Positions 8,793 to 19,153 of a DNA stretch of 64,000 nucleotides are shown here, piece after piece. The first letter of the stretch is position 1; each line of letters opens with the position of its first letter. A program made the translations under genes and the position numbers. The notes beneath the pieces are model-generated. The model did not search any database and was not told the DNA's origin. It worked only from the letters and a program-made list of their open reading frames with translations. Source of the stretch: CAIYRG01 sp963747255 (GTDB taxonomy: Bacteria > Pseudomonadota > Alphaproteobacteria > Micropepsales > Micropepsaceae); contig CAVVEG010000018.1 in NCBI GenBank assembly GCA_963747255.1, positions 186,001 to 250,000 on the forward strand. The letters run 5' to 3'.

Positions 8793-11078
8793 ATGCGTGG
8801 TCTTGCCCCGGCCATTTTATCTGCCATTGCCGGCATCTGTGTCTGTTTAACACCAGGACAGAGCGCCACCGGAGAGGATCGGCCGTTCACAACCGTTGAA
8901 CGCCAATTCGATTCCGCACTTGATCCGGCGGAGATGAGTGCCTGGATGAAAGAACTGGCGTCCGAACCCAATCACGTCGGTTCACCGCACAATGAAGCAA
9001 ACGCCAGGACTGTGCTTGAGTTGTTCAGGAAGTGGGGTTGGGATGTGCACATCGAGACCTTTCAAGTTCTGTATCCCACGCCAGTTTCCGAAAAATTGGA
9101 ATTGCTGACGCCCAATCCGTTCACCGCCACGCTGACGGAGCCGCCAATTCCCGGAGATGAGACATCGGCGCGGACAGCCGGCGAATTGCCCGCCTATGTA
9201 GCCTATCAGGGAGACGGCGATGTCACGGCACCGCTGGTTTACGTGAACTACGGGACCAAAGAAGATTACGACACGCTGCAAAGCATGAATGTTTCGGTCA
9301 AAGGGAAAATTGTCATTGCCCGCTATGGGGCTGGCTGGCGCGGGCTGAAAGTCAAACTGGCCCAGGAGCGGGGCGCGGTCGGCTGCATCCTTTATTCCGA
9401 TCCACAGGACGATGGGTACGCTGTCGCCGATGTTTATCCCAGGGGCCCAGCGCGCCCCGCAACGGGCTTTCAGCGCGGTTCCGTCGAGGATGTAACTTTG
9501 TATCCGGGCGATCCGTTGACGCCCGGTACAGGCGCGACCGAAAACGCAGCCCGACTGAGAATCAAAGACACCCCGGTCATTCTGAAGATTCCCGTGCTGC
9601 CCATCTCACATGAAGACGCCCGGCATTTTCTCGCGGCGCTGGGTGGACCGGTTGTTCCGTATACATGGGAAGGAGCGTTGCCGATGACTTATCATATCGG
9701 CAACGGCAACGTATCTGCTCATCTTGCAGTAAAATCCGATTGGCAGCTCAAACCTGTTCACGACGTGGTTGCCGTCATCAAGGGCAGCACATTCCCGGAC
9801 CAGTGGATATTGCGCGGCAATCATCATGATGCGTGGGTGTTCGGTGCATCCGATCCGATGAGCGGTCAAGTCGCGTTGCTTGCCGAGGCCAAAGCAATCG
9901 GACGGCTTGTCCAACAGGGCTGGAGACCAAAGCGAACGATTGTTTATCTGAGCTGGGATGCCGAAGAGCCGGCGCTGCTGGGTTCAACCGAATGGGTGGA
10001 GAGCCATGCTGACGAACTCCGGCAAAAAGCCCTCGTCTATATCAACTCCGATACCAATGGACGTGGTTTTCTGAATGCCTCCGGAAGCCCTTCGTTGCAG
10101 CATCTGGTCGATGCGATCGGCGGCGAGCTTATCGACCCTGAAACCGGTGTTTCCGTTCTCGAGCGCAAGCGGGCCCAACTCCAGTTCGCCGGTAACAGTG
10201 CCGATGCGGGCGACGAAGATCGGGAATATGCGGCAATTGCGGCGGACCCGACCCGGGATATTCCTCTGGCAGCGCTGGGATCAGGCTCGGATTACACAGC
10301 CTTTCTCGATCACCTCGGGATTGACGTGCTGGATTTGGGGTTCACCGGAGAAGGCGATGTTGGCGGTGTTTATCACTCGGCTTATGACACCTGGGAGTAT
10401 TATTCCCGGTTTGCCGATCCGGGATTTCGTTATGCCGTCGTGTTGGCGAAATTGGCCGGCCACACCGTGCTGCGTCTCGCGGATTCGCGAGTGCCGCAAA
10501 CACGCCAAGCCGATTTCGCCGAAGCAGTTTCCGGTTATCTCGATGAGGTGAAAAGACTCGCGGAAGAACGGCGCGAGACTGCGGAAGTACAGGCAAGAAT
10601 GCTGGCCGCCCATGTCTATCGCCTGGCATCGGATCCGAACCGCGCAGGTGCAACCCCTGTAATCCTGAAACCGGTCCCCTATTTTGATTTCACGTCGTTG
10701 AAAAAGGCCGTCGATCGGCTGACGAACAGTGCCAGAATTTATGATACCGCATTGGCGAAGAATGCTACTCAACTGCCCGACGATGTGATCGATCAACTCT
10801 TCATTCGGCTTCAGCAATCGGATCAGTCCCTCGCGCCCGAAGCGGGTTTGCCGGGCAGGCCGTGGTACAAAAACCTGATTTACGCGCCCGGCCATTTGAC
10901 TGGCTATTCGGTCAAGACTTTACCGGGCGTGCGCGAGGGCATCGAAGGGGAACATTGGAACGACGTGGATCGCTACTCGAGGATTACCGCCGCGGCTTTG
11001 AATGCGTATGCCGACGGACTGGATGGGGCGGCCGCCCTGATGAACAGGATATCTGCCGCTTCAGCAACACATCATTGA
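8793..11078 (+). CDS. M28 peptidase with transferrin-receptor-like dimerisation domain (glutamate carboxypeptidase II-like)
   Basis: A 761-residue exported zinc peptidase. After a signal peptide there is a PA insert domain (AYVAYQGDGDVTAPLVYVNY region, residues 120-260), then the M28 core with zinc ligands in NHHDAWVFGASDPMSG (about residue 345), the catalytic and binding glutamates in LSWDAEEPALLGSTEW, an Asp in YINSDTNG and the final His in YHSAYDTWEYY. A C-terminal helical dimerisation domain follows. This is the PSMA/NAALADase family, which trims acidic dipeptides or folate-type glutamates. ATG 8793 is preferred over a TTG three codons earlier. The ribosome site is weak. Confidence 0.92.
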   Translation: MRGLAPAILSAIAGICVCLTPGQSATGEDRPFTTVERQFDSALDPAEMSAWMKELASEPNHVGSPHNEANARTVLELFRKWGWDVHIETFQVLYPTPVSEKLELLTPNPFTATLTEPPIPGDETSARTAGELPAYVAYQGDGDVTAPLVYVNYGTKEDYDTLQSMNVSVKGKIVIARYGAGWRGLKVKLAQERGAVGCILYSDPQDDGYAVADVYPRGPARPATGFQRGSVEDVTLYPGDPLTPGTGATENAARLRIKDTPVILKIPVLPISHEDARHFLAALGGPVVPYTWEGALPMTYHIGNGNVSAHLAVKSDWQLKPVHDVVAVIKGSTFPDQWILRGNHHDAWVFGASDPMSGQVALLAEAKAIGRLVQQGWRPKRTIVYLSWDAEEPALLGSTEWVESHADELRQKALVYINSDTNGRGFLNASGSPSLQHLVDAIGGELIDPETGVSVLERKRAQLQFAGNSADAGDEDREYAAIAADPTRDIPLAALGSGSDYTAFLDHLGIDVLDLGFTGEGDVGGVYHSAYDTWEYYSRFADPGFRYAVVLAKLAGHTVLRLADSRVPQTRQADFAEAVSGYLDEVKRLAEERRETAEVQARMLAAHVYRLASDPNRAGATPVILKPVPYFDFTSLKKAVDRLTNSARIYDTALAKNATQLPDDVIDQLFIRLQQSDQSLAPEAGLPGRPWYKNLIYAPGHLTGYSVKTLPGVREGIEGEHWNDVDRYSRITAAALNAYADGLDGAAALMNRISAASATHH

Positions 11079-11257
11079 AGCGGCCCGGCAGCAGGTAAAG
11101 TATCAAAGGGCCGTGGCACATGCGGACCCCTGAGGATTCGCCAAGGGCAAGCTCGCGGGACTGGCGAAGCCAATCAGCATCCCCTATATCCGCGGATCCG
11201 CGTCTCCGTTCCAGCGCTGCCCGCCGGGAGACCGGGCGAGTACCGTTGGAGAGTAGA

Positions 11258-12643
11258 ATGCCTTCACCCTGGACCCCCGCGAGTTGGCGCGACAAGCCGA
11301 TCAAGCAGGTGCCGCGATATCCGGATGCGGCTGCGCTTGCCGCGGTCGAGACACGTCTGAAATCCTATCCACCGCTGGTTTTTGCAGGCGAGGCGCGGAA
11401 TCTGATGGCGTCGCTTGGGCAGGTTGCGGCGGGGAAGGCTTTCCTGCTCCAGGGCGGCGATTGTGCGGAAAGCTTCGCCGAATTTCATCCCGATAATATC
11501 CGCGACACGTTCCGGGTCATCCTGCAGATGGCGGTGGTGCTGACTTTCGCTGCCCGAATGCCGGTGGTGAAAGTCGGCCGCATTGCCGGTCAATTCGCCA
11601 AGCCGCGCTCCGAAGAGACGGAGACGCAGGGAACGGTTACGCTTCAGTCTTACCGGGGTGATAATATCAACAGCCTGGAATTCGATGTTACAGGGCGAAC
11701 GCCCGATCCCGAACGCCTGCTTCAGGCCTATGGTCAATCCGCCGCCACACTTAACCTCCTGCGCGCTTTCGCGACGGGAGGTTACGCCGATCTTCACAAT
11801 GTGCATCGCTGGACGCTTGATTTCATTGAAGGATCTCCGGCGAGCGCACGGTATCGCGCGTTGTCTGCCCGCATCGGGGAGTCCCTTGCATTCATGGAAG
11901 CCTGTGGAGTCACGCCTGATCTCGTCCCGCAGCTGCGTTCGACGGAGTTCTACACGAGCCATGAGGCGCTTTTCCTCGGCTATGAGCAGGCATTGACGCG
12001 CGTCGACTCGACCAGCGGCGACTGGTATTGCACATCGGCTCATTTGCTTTGGATTGGCGATCGCACGCGTCAGCCAGGGGGCGCGCATGTGGAGTTCTGC
12101 CGGGGGATCAGGAACCCGATCGGCCTGAAATGCGGCCCATCGCTCGCGGAAGACGAACTGCTGCAACTGATCGATATATTGAATCCGGACAACAAGCCTG
12201 GGCGCCTGACCCTGATTTGCCGTTTTGGCGCCGACAAGGTGGGCGAGAAATTTCCCAAGCTGCTACGGAGGGTCACGCGCGAAGGCCGGAATGTGGTCTG
12301 GTCGTGCGACCCCATGCACGGAAATACGATCAAAACCGGAAGCGGTTACAAGACGCGACCTTTTGATCGTGTGTTGAAGGAAGTGCGAAGCTTTTTCGAG
12401 GTTCACCGCGCCGAGGGAACTCATGCCGGCGGCATTCATCTCGAACTAACGGGAAAGGATGTCACCGAGTGCCTCGGGGGCCCGCAGGACATTTCGGAAA
12501 AGGACCTCGCGAGCCGCTACGATACGCATTGCGACCCGCGACTGAATGCCAGCCAGGCGATCGACCTTTCTTTCCTTGTCGCGGAGGCATTGCGCGAAGA
12601 GCGGCCAATTCAGTTTCGCCCGCCCCAAAGCGGGCTCGCCTGA
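11258..12643 (+). CDS. aroG: 3-deoxy-7-phosphoheptulonate (DAHP) synthase, class II
   Basis: A 461-residue cytoplasmic enzyme that condenses phosphoenolpyruvate and erythrose 4-phosphate, the first step of the shikimate pathway. Class II (plant/bacterial AroA-II) signatures are present: the N-terminal WTPASWRDKPIKQVPRYPD, the metal-binding cysteine in QGGDCAESF, KVGRIAGQFAKPRS, EFCRGIRNPIGLKCGP, the metal-binding His in DPMHGNTIKT and GGIHLELTGKDVTECLGG. ATG 11258 follows GGAGAG; an upstream frame opening adds 46 unrelated residues. It heads a plus-strand run with the Gfo oxidoreductase and nadE. Confidence 0.95.
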   Translation: MPSPWTPASWRDKPIKQVPRYPDAAALAAVETRLKSYPPLVFAGEARNLMASLGQVAAGKAFLLQGGDCAESFAEFHPDNIRDTFRVILQMAVVLTFAARMPVVKVGRIAGQFAKPRSEETETQGTVTLQSYRGDNINSLEFDVTGRTPDPERLLQAYGQSAATLNLLRAFATGGYADLHNVHRWTLDFIEGSPASARYRALSARIGESLAFMEACGVTPDLVPQLRSTEFYTSHEALFLGYEQALTRVDSTSGDWYCTSAHLLWIGDRTRQPGGAHVEFCRGIRNPIGLKCGPSLAEDELLQLIDILNPDNKPGRLTLICRFGADKVGEKFPKLLRRVTREGRNVVWSCDPMHGNTIKTGSGYKTRPFDRVLKEVRSFFEVHRAEGTHAGGIHLELTGKDVTECLGGPQDISEKDLASRYDTHCDPRLNASQAIDLSFLVAEALREERPIQFRPPQSGLA

Positions 12644-12800
12644 GGGATAAAAACAGGGCGCGAGGCGCGCGAAGCCAAAAAATCGCCTCGCTGCAATGGG
12701 TTGGGGGAACTGAAATATTAAGAAATATTTTATGAGTGGCGGAGAGCGCTAGCTTGGCCCCAACTGGGGTCGATGAGTCGCGCAACTGCCCGGGGGGCGT

Positions 12801-13766
12801 TTGAACATACATAGTATTTCCTCAAAACCGGTACTCAAAGCTGCCGTGATTGGGGCGGGGGTTTTTGGCCGTTACCACGCGGCCAAGTACCGGACCATCG
12901 CCGGAATCGAGCTTCAGGCGATCGCCGATCCTGATGCTGGCGCCCGTACGCAGGCCATTGCCGATTTCCACGTTCCGGCGGTGGCGGATTGGCGTGAACT
13001 GCTCGGAACAGTGAATCTCGTCAGCATTTGCTCGCCGGCAATGACCCACGCCGAAATTGTCCGCGGGTTCCTCAATTCCGGCGCTCATGTGCTGGTGGAG
13101 AAGCCGATTGCAACCACGGCCGGCGAAGCTGAGCATCTGATTGCGTTGGCGCGCTCACGCGGACTGGTACTGACGGTCGGGCATCAGGAGCGGTATGTTC
13201 TTGCACGAAGTGGCTTGTTCCAGATCACGCAAACTCCGGCCTTTGTGGATTGTGTGCGTGAAGGTCCCTGGACCGGGCGCGGTACGGATGTCTCCGTTGT
13301 TCTCGATCTCATGATTCACGATCTTGACCTGGTGCATAGCCTCATACCCGGTGATATTGCGGAAATCACGGCGCAGGGCCGATCTGTGTACGGACAATCC
13401 TTTGATGAGGTCACGGCGAGGCTCGTTTTCGACAGTGGCGCCACTGTGCGACTGACTGCAAACCGGGCGGCTGGTCAGCGCAAACGTTCACTGCGCATCG
13501 GCTACGCGGATAGCAGCGAAATCGCTTTTGATTTTCTGACGCGGGAACTGGTCAATAGCACCCCAACCGTGCTCAGCCTGAAGGACGCCTCCGACCCATT
13601 GGCCGAATCGATTTCCGCATTCGCGTCGTCTGTCAGAGCTGGGGCGCCAGTGATCGTTCGGCCCGAAGAGGCGCTTCGTGCCCTGGAGACCGCGCTTCTG
13701 ATCGAGGAGTCGCTTGTACCGTCTGTGCTGAGCAGAAAACGGCAAGCTCTTCGCCGCACAGCCTGA
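12801..13766 (+). CDS. Gfo/Idh/MocA family oxidoreductase
   Basis: A 321-residue NAD(P)-dependent dehydrogenase. The Rossmann fingerprint is AAVIGAGVFGRYHAAKYR near residue 14; the conserved EKP (HVLVEKPIATT) is near residue 98, and the second domain contains DLMIHDLDLVHSL, with the His-Asp pair used in catalysis. The start is a TTG at 12801 behind CGGGGGGCG; no ATG precedes the Rossmann fold. The position between aroG and nadE does not reveal its substrate, which may be a sugar or inositol derivative. Confidence 0.85.
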   Translation: MNIHSISSKPVLKAAVIGAGVFGRYHAAKYRTIAGIELQAIADPDAGARTQAIADFHVPAVADWRELLGTVNLVSICSPAMTHAEIVRGFLNSGAHVLVEKPIATTAGEAEHLIALARSRGLVLTVGHQERYVLARSGLFQITQTPAFVDCVREGPWTGRGTDVSVVLDLMIHDLDLVHSLIPGDIAEITAQGRSVYGQSFDEVTARLVFDSGATVRLTANRAAGQRKRSLRIGYADSSEIAFDFLTRELVNSTPTVLSLKDASDPLAESISAFASSVRAGAPVIVRPEEALRALETALLIEESLVPSVLSRKRQALRRTA

Positions 13767-13812
13767 CGCGATAACCTGGGACAATGCCTGCGGTTCTGCG
13801 CTAAACGAGCGC

Positions 13813-15477
13813 ATGGCTGGCAATCGCTTCTCAGTCGCACTTGCCCAACTCAATCCCGTTTTGGGCGACTTCGCCGGGAATCTGTCCCTCGCCCGAAAGG
13901 CACGCGAAACTGCGAGGCAGGGTGGTGCCGAGCTGGTGTTGTTCAGCGAATTGTTCATAGCCGGCTACCCACCCGAGGATCTGGTTCTCAAACCGGCTTT
14001 CCATGCTGCTGCGATGGCCGCCGTGGAGCAACTTGCCGGGGACACCGCTGATGGCGGACCTGCGGTGCTGATTGGGGCGCCATGGAGAAAGGAGGGCGCG
14101 CTATTCAACGCTATGGCATTGCTCGATGGTGGCGCTGTTCAGGCCATCTCGCTGAAAAACAATCTGCCGAATTATGGCGTCTTCGACGAAAAACGCGTTT
14201 TCGCGCCGGGACCAATGCCCGGACCGCTGAACATCCGTGGAATCCGGGTGGGCGTACCGATCTGTGAAGACATCTGGGGATCGGATGTGTCGGAATGTCT
14301 CTGCGAGACTGGCGCCGAGATGCTTCTGGTGCCCAATGGTTCGCCGTTTGACGCGCGAAAACGCGACCATCGCCTGAATGTCACGATCGCCCGCGTTGTC
14401 GAGACCGGTTTGCCGCTTGTTTACCTGAACCAGATCGGAGGTCAGGACGAGCTTGTCTTCGATGGTGCATCATTCGTCATCAACGCGGATCGCCGCCTGG
14501 CACTCCAACTGCCTGATTGGGAAGAAGCCGTCGTTGTTACAAATTGGATTCGCGGGGAACACGGCTGGTTCTGTGCATCCGGCGAGGTGGCCGAAATCCA
14601 GGACCAGGACCAGGCGCTCTACTGCGGGATGGTGCTCGGCCTGAAGGATTATGTCGAGAAGAACCGATTTCCCGGCGTGGTGATCGGATTGTCCGGAGGC
14701 GTTGATTCGGCGCTTACCGCAGCTGTGGCGGTGGACGCGCTTGGACGCGATCGGGTCCGGTGTGTGCTGATGCCGTCCCGATACACCTCGGCCGAGAGTG
14801 TCGAAGATGCCGAACAGGTAGCCATGCTCCTCGATGTCCGATTGGAGCGAATTCCCATCGAGCCGCCGGTTGGCGCGTTTGGCGGCATTCTCGGTCCATT
14901 GTTTGCCGGACGGACGCCCGACATCGCGGAAGAGAATATTCAATCGCGGGTGCGCGGCGTGATTTTAATGGCCATTTCCAACAAGTTCGGCCCCATGGTG
15001 CTGACGACAGGAAACAAGTCCGAAATGTCCGTCGGCTACGCAACGCTGTATGGCGATATGTGCGGCGGCTACAACGTCCTGAAGGACCTCTACAAAACCC
15101 AGGTATTTGCGGTATCGCGCTGGCGAAACGCCCATCGGCCTTCCAACTGTCTTGGGCCCGCGGGGCCGGTGATGACAGAGCGAGTCATCACAAAAGCTCC
15201 CACGGCTGAGCTTCGCAGCGGTCAGAAGGATGAAGATTTATTGCCGCCCTACGCCGTCCTTGACGGAATTCTCGAATGTCTGGTCGAAGGAGAGATGGGT
15301 TTCGAGGAGGTTGTCGCCCGCGGCTTTGATCGCGAGACGGTAAGGCGGGTCGAGCAGTTGCTCTATTCCGCGGAATACAAACGCCGGCAGGCGGCGCCAG
15401 GCGTAAAGCTGAGCGCGAGGAATTTTGGCCGGGACAGGCGCTATCCGATTACGAATGCGTTCCGCAATGCGCGCTGA
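13813..15477 (+). CDS. nadE: Glutamine-dependent NAD+ synthetase
   Basis: A 554-residue two-domain enzyme that amidates nicotinic acid adenine dinucleotide to NAD+. Residues 1-260 are a nitrilase-type glutaminase with the Glu-Lys-Cys triad in FSELFIAGYPPEDL, SLKNNLPNYG and VPICEDIWG. Residues 270-554 are the synthetase with the PP-loop SGGVDSALTAAVAVDAL near residue 294, then TTGNKSEMSVGYATLYGD and the domain end YKRRQAAPGVKLSARNFGRD. Length is normal. It ends 17 bp before cysS, so the two are probably cotranscribed. Confidence 0.96.
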   Translation: MAGNRFSVALAQLNPVLGDFAGNLSLARKARETARQGGAELVLFSELFIAGYPPEDLVLKPAFHAAAMAAVEQLAGDTADGGPAVLIGAPWRKEGALFNAMALLDGGAVQAISLKNNLPNYGVFDEKRVFAPGPMPGPLNIRGIRVGVPICEDIWGSDVSECLCETGAEMLLVPNGSPFDARKRDHRLNVTIARVVETGLPLVYLNQIGGQDELVFDGASFVINADRRLALQLPDWEEAVVVTNWIRGEHGWFCASGEVAEIQDQDQALYCGMVLGLKDYVEKNRFPGVVIGLSGGVDSALTAAVAVDALGRDRVRCVLMPSRYTSAESVEDAEQVAMLLDVRLERIPIEPPVGAFGGILGPLFAGRTPDIAEENIQSRVRGVILMAISNKFGPMVLTTGNKSEMSVGYATLYGDMCGGYNVLKDLYKTQVFAVSRWRNAHRPSNCLGPAGPVMTERVITKAPTAELRSGQKDEDLLPPYAVLDGILECLVEGEMGFEEVVARGFDRETVRRVEQLLYSAEYKRRQAAPGVKLSARNFGRDRRYPITNAFRNAR

Positions 15478-15494
15478 CGGGTTATGACCCTGGC

Positions 15495-16806
15495 ATGAAA
15501 CTGCGCCTTTACAACACGCTGTCGCGAAGCAGGGACGAATTTCGACCGCTCGATGCGGCAAATGTTCGAATCTATGTCTGTGGTCCGACCGTCTATGATT
15601 TCGCACATATCGGCAATGCGCGCCCGATGATTGTGTTCGACGTGCTTTTCAGGCTGCTGCGCTACCTGTATGGCGACGCGCATGTCACCTATGTGCGCAA
15701 TATCACCGATGTTGATGACAAGATCATGTTGCGTGCCGGGGACGAGGGTGTCGCCGTATCGGAACTGACGCTACGAACCACAAGACAGTTTCATGATGAT
15801 GTTGCGGCGCTGGCATGCCTTAGCCCGACACACGAGCCGCGCGCCACCGCGTATGTCCACCCCATGGTCGCAATGATTCGAACTCTGATTTTAGGCGGCC
15901 ATGCATATGAAGCCGAAGGCCACGTATTGTTCGAGGTCTCTTCGAAACCGGATTACGGAAAGCTCGCTCGCCGTTCGCTGGACGAAATGATTGCGGGCGC
16001 CCGCGTTGACGTGGCCCCATACAAAAGGAATCCGATGGACTTTGTCCTGTGGAAGCCGTCATCCGCCGGGCAACCCGGTTGGGAGTCACCATGGGGCCGC
16101 GGCCGCCCGGGTTGGCACATTGAGTGTTCGGCAATGTCGGAGGCGCTGTTGGGCGAATCATTCGACATTCATGGTGGAGGTATCGATCTGGTATTTCCGC
16201 ATCACGAGAATGAAATCGCGCAGTCCGAGAGCGCGCATGGAGGCAAGCCGCCGGCGCAAATCTGGATGCATAACGGCTTCCTTCAGGTAGAAGGCGAAAA
16301 AATGTCCAAGAGTTTGGGCAATTTCCTTACCATCCGGGATCTGCGGAAGGATTGGCCGGGAGAAGTGCTTCGGTTCAATATGCTACGGACCCATTACCGG
16401 CAGCCGATGGATTGGACCTTCCAGGGTATGAAGGAAAGCTGGTCGACTCTGGAGCGGTTTTACGGAATAGCCGAGCCAATTCTCGCAACCGCGGTGGGGC
16501 CGGATTTTCTCTCCGCCTTATGCGACGATCTCAACACGCCCCTGGCGATTTCTGAACTGCACAAGGCGAAGGACACGGAACTTGCCGGCGGTTTGGGCCT
16601 GCTTGGATTTTCCGGGGGTACAGGACAGGATTTCCTCAAAACCGCCTGTCGACCCGGTGGTTATTGCCGATGCCATTGCGGATCGGGAGCGCGCCCGAAA
16701 GTCGCGGAATTTTGCCGAGGCTGACCGGATTCGTGATGCTCTCCTGAAGAAGGGAATTCTTCTCAAGGACCTGCCGGGTGGCACCACCTGGGAGGTGAAG
16801 CGGTGA
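15495..16806 (+). pseudogene. cysS: Cysteinyl-tRNA synthetase, frameshifted near the 3' end
   Basis: Class I aminoacyl-tRNA synthetase that charges tRNA-Cys. The HIGH-type motif (DFAHIGNARP, near residue 38) and KMSKS (GEKMSKSLGNF, near residue 269) are intact, as are the zinc-site residues in VCGPTVYD and HIECSAMS. At a run of five G (16615-16619) the reading frame breaks: the first frame ends in a false tail at 16724, while the true C-terminus (ADRIRDALLKKGILLKDLPG) continues in the next frame to TGA at 16806. Removing one G gives an intact 436-residue protein joining LGLLGFSG to VQDRISSKPP. An error is likelier than true loss, because the gene is essential. Confidence 0.9.
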
Positions 16807-18413
16807 AAGAACGTGTGACGCTCTACGACACCACCCTGCGTGATGGAGCGCAGACGCAGGGCGTCGATTTTTCAGTGGAAGACAAGCGCAGCATCGCTGA
16901 AGCTCTCGACCAACTCGGGATCGATTATGTCGAAGGCGGCTGGCCTGGCGCAAATCCTACTGATGATGCTTTTTTCGCGGATCCGCCACGCCTGCTGCAT
17001 GCACGCTTTACGGCTTTTGGGATGACCAAGCGCTCCGGACGCAGCGCCGCGAATGATCCCGGACTTGCATCGCTGCTGTCCTCGCGCGCGCCGGCTTTGT
17101 GTCTCGTGGGCAAGACATGGGATTATCAGGTCGATGTCGCCATGGGCATCCCCCGGAGCGAGAACCTCGACAACATCGCCGAATCGATTGCCTTTGCATC
17201 GGGCAATCGCGAAGTACTGTTTGACGCAGAGCATTTCTTTGACGGTTATCGCGCCAATCCGGAATACGCTTTGGCCGCGTTGAAAGCAGCCGATGATGCC
17301 GGCGCAAAATGCCTCGTGCTGTGCGACACGAATGGCGGGACATTGCCGGAGGACATCTATCGCATTGTTTCTGATGTGAGAGCGCGGTTTTCAGCGGCCC
17401 AATTGGGAATTCACGCGCACAACGACACGGAGCAGGCGGTCGCGGTCAGTCTCGCAGCGTTGCGCGCGGGCGCCCGGCATATTCAGGGGACACTGAACGG
17501 GCTCGGCGAGCGCTGCGGGAATGCCAATTTATGTTCGATTTTGGCGACCCTCATACTGAAGGAGCCTTATTTCTCGCAATTCGAGACCGGCGTCAGTCGG
17601 GAGGCGCTGCAGCGGCTGACGTCCATTTCGCGACTGTTGGACGAAATCCTCAATCGCGCGCCGAATCGCCACGCTGCCTATGTCGGCCCCTCGGCTTTTG
17701 CGCATAAGGGCGGTTTGCACGTGTCCGCCGTGCAGAAGGATCCGCGAACATATGAACATGTGCCGCCGGAATCGGTCGGAAACCGCCGGCACATACTGGT
17801 GTCGGATCAGGCCGGGCGGTCAACCATACTTGCGCGGCTCGCGTCGCTCGGCATTGAAGTTGAGGCATCCGATAAAAGAGTTGCCCGACTGCTGGACGCC
17901 GTAAAGAGCCGGGAATTCCTCGGTTACGCCTATGACGGCGCAGAAGCTTCATTCGAGCTTTTGGCGCGCAGGGCTCTGGGCCAGGTGCCCTCTTATTTTG
18001 CGGTTGAAAGTTTTCGCGTCATGGTCGAGCGTCGGCACAACGCAATTGGGGATCTCGTCACGGTGTCGGAGGCAGTCGTGAAGGTGAACGCCGGCGGCGA
18101 GACCTTTCATAATGTCGCAACCGGCAATGGCCCGGTGAATGCGCTGGATCATGCTCTGCGCAAGGACCTCGGACGCTACTCGTCATATCTGCAGGATCTG
18201 CGGCTTGTCGATTACAAGGTGCGTATCCTGACCGGCGGTACCGAAGCCGTTACGCGGGTGATGATCGAAAGCGCCGATGGCAGCGGAAATCGCTGGTCCA
18301 CGGTCGGTGTATCGGAGAACATAATGGATGCCTCGTTCGAGGCTCTATCTGATTCAATCTGCTTCAAGCTTTACCGCGACCGCGCGCCGGCCGGATCTAT
18401 TCCACCGCCGTAA
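16803..18413 (+). CDS. cimA: (R)-citramalate synthase
   Basis: A 536-residue enzyme condensing pyruvate and acetyl-CoA to citramalate, feeding isoleucine synthesis by the threonine-independent route. The N-terminal TIM barrel starts LYDTTLRDGAQTQGVDFS, with the catalytic Arg-Asp and metal-binding HAHNDTEQAVA near residue 206; GTLNGLGERCGNANLC follows. The C-terminal LeuA-type regulatory domain (DYKVRILTGG, VTRVMIES, ENIMDASFEAL) is complete. It starts with GTG overlapping the cysS stop by 4 bp (GTGA), indicating translational coupling. Related isopropylmalate or homocitrate synthases are less likely given the length and LYDTTLRDGAQ start. Confidence 0.94.
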   Translation: MKERVTLYDTTLRDGAQTQGVDFSVEDKRSIAEALDQLGIDYVEGGWPGANPTDDAFFADPPRLLHARFTAFGMTKRSGRSAANDPGLASLLSSRAPALCLVGKTWDYQVDVAMGIPRSENLDNIAESIAFASGNREVLFDAEHFFDGYRANPEYALAALKAADDAGAKCLVLCDTNGGTLPEDIYRIVSDVRARFSAAQLGIHAHNDTEQAVAVSLAALRAGARHIQGTLNGLGERCGNANLCSILATLILKEPYFSQFETGVSREALQRLTSISRLLDEILNRAPNRHAAYVGPSAFAHKGGLHVSAVQKDPRTYEHVPPESVGNRRHILVSDQAGRSTILARLASLGIEVEASDKRVARLLDAVKSREFLGYAYDGAEASFELLARRALGQVPSYFAVESFRVMVERRHNAIGDLVTVSEAVVKVNAGGETFHNVATGNGPVNALDHALRKDLGRYSSYLQDLRLVDYKVRILTGGTEAVTRVMIESADGSGNRWSTVGVSENIMDASFEALSDSICFKLYRDRAPAGSIPPP

Positions 18414-19014
18414 TGAGTGCAGGTCGCGATTTTCGTGCCGCCCGGTCGGCCGAAAAAATCGCAATCGCATCTTCGACGGTAGGGGCGAGATGATAAATCT
18501 CCGTCACATGCGCTCCCGCAAAGCCCTCGGCCACGAAATGCTCGATAAGGCCCACCAGTGGCGCGAAATAGCCTTTGATGTTCACCAGCACGATCGGTTT
18601 CGAGTGCAACCCCAACTGCGCACCCGTAAAAGCTTCGGCGAACTCATCGAGAGTTCCCAGTCCGCCAGGCAGCACGGCGAAACCGTCCGCGGCGGCGAAC
18701 ATCCGTGCTTTTCGGTCGTTCATGCTTTCGGTTACGACGATTTCCGAAGCCACCCGGAGCGGCGGTTCGACGTGACGGAGGAAAGTCGGGATTATGCCAA
18801 GAATGCGGCCCCCGGCTCTGGAAACCGAAAGCGCAACTTCACCCATCAGACCCACCCCGCCACCCCCGAAGACGAGGTCGAAACCGGCTTTGACCATCAA
18901 ATCCCCGAATTGCTGCGCCGCTTTCGTATAGACGGGATCGGCTCCGTGAGAGGAACCACAAAACACGCAAATCGTCGGCCGCAAGAAATTTTGGGGTCGA
19001 GAAATCTTTTTCAT
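18397..19014 (-). CDS. LOG family protein (cytokinin-riboside monophosphate phosphoribohydrolase type)
   Basis: A 205-residue Rossmann-like enzyme. It has the diagnostic GGGGVGLMGEVA near residue 50 and the nucleotide-site motif PGGLGTLDEFAEAFT near residue 116; TICVFCGSSHGADP marks the N-terminus. LOG proteins release ribose 5-phosphate from nucleoside monophosphates. It converges on cimA and overlaps its 3' end by 17 bp. The physiological substrate in non-plant bacteria is usually a purine nucleotide; the specific role here is open. Confidence 0.92.
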   Translation of the reverse strand: MKKISRPQNFLRPTICVFCGSSHGADPVYTKAAQQFGDLMVKAGFDLVFGGGGVGLMGEVALSVSRAGGRILGIIPTFLRHVEPPLRVASEIVVTESMNDRKARMFAAADGFAVLPGGLGTLDEFAEAFTGAQLGLHSKPIVLVNIKGYFAPLVGLIEHFVAEGFAGAHVTEIYHLAPTVEDAIAIFSADRAARKSRPALITAVE

Positions 19015-19153
19015 TTCTAACCTTACTCGCCCGAATCACGCCAAATTATGGCGGGAATTGGTTTCATAATTGACATCAAAGGGCGCCTGGCCCTCTAAAG
19101 AGAAACCCCGGTAACGGCCCTGTGGTTCCGAAAGGCAGGATTGGGAAAAGCCG

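Noticed and set aside
11264..12166. A 300-codon open frame on the minus strand opposite the DAHP synthase
   Set aside because: It has no recognisable domain and lies entirely opposite a well-conserved gene; it is a GC-driven shadow frame.
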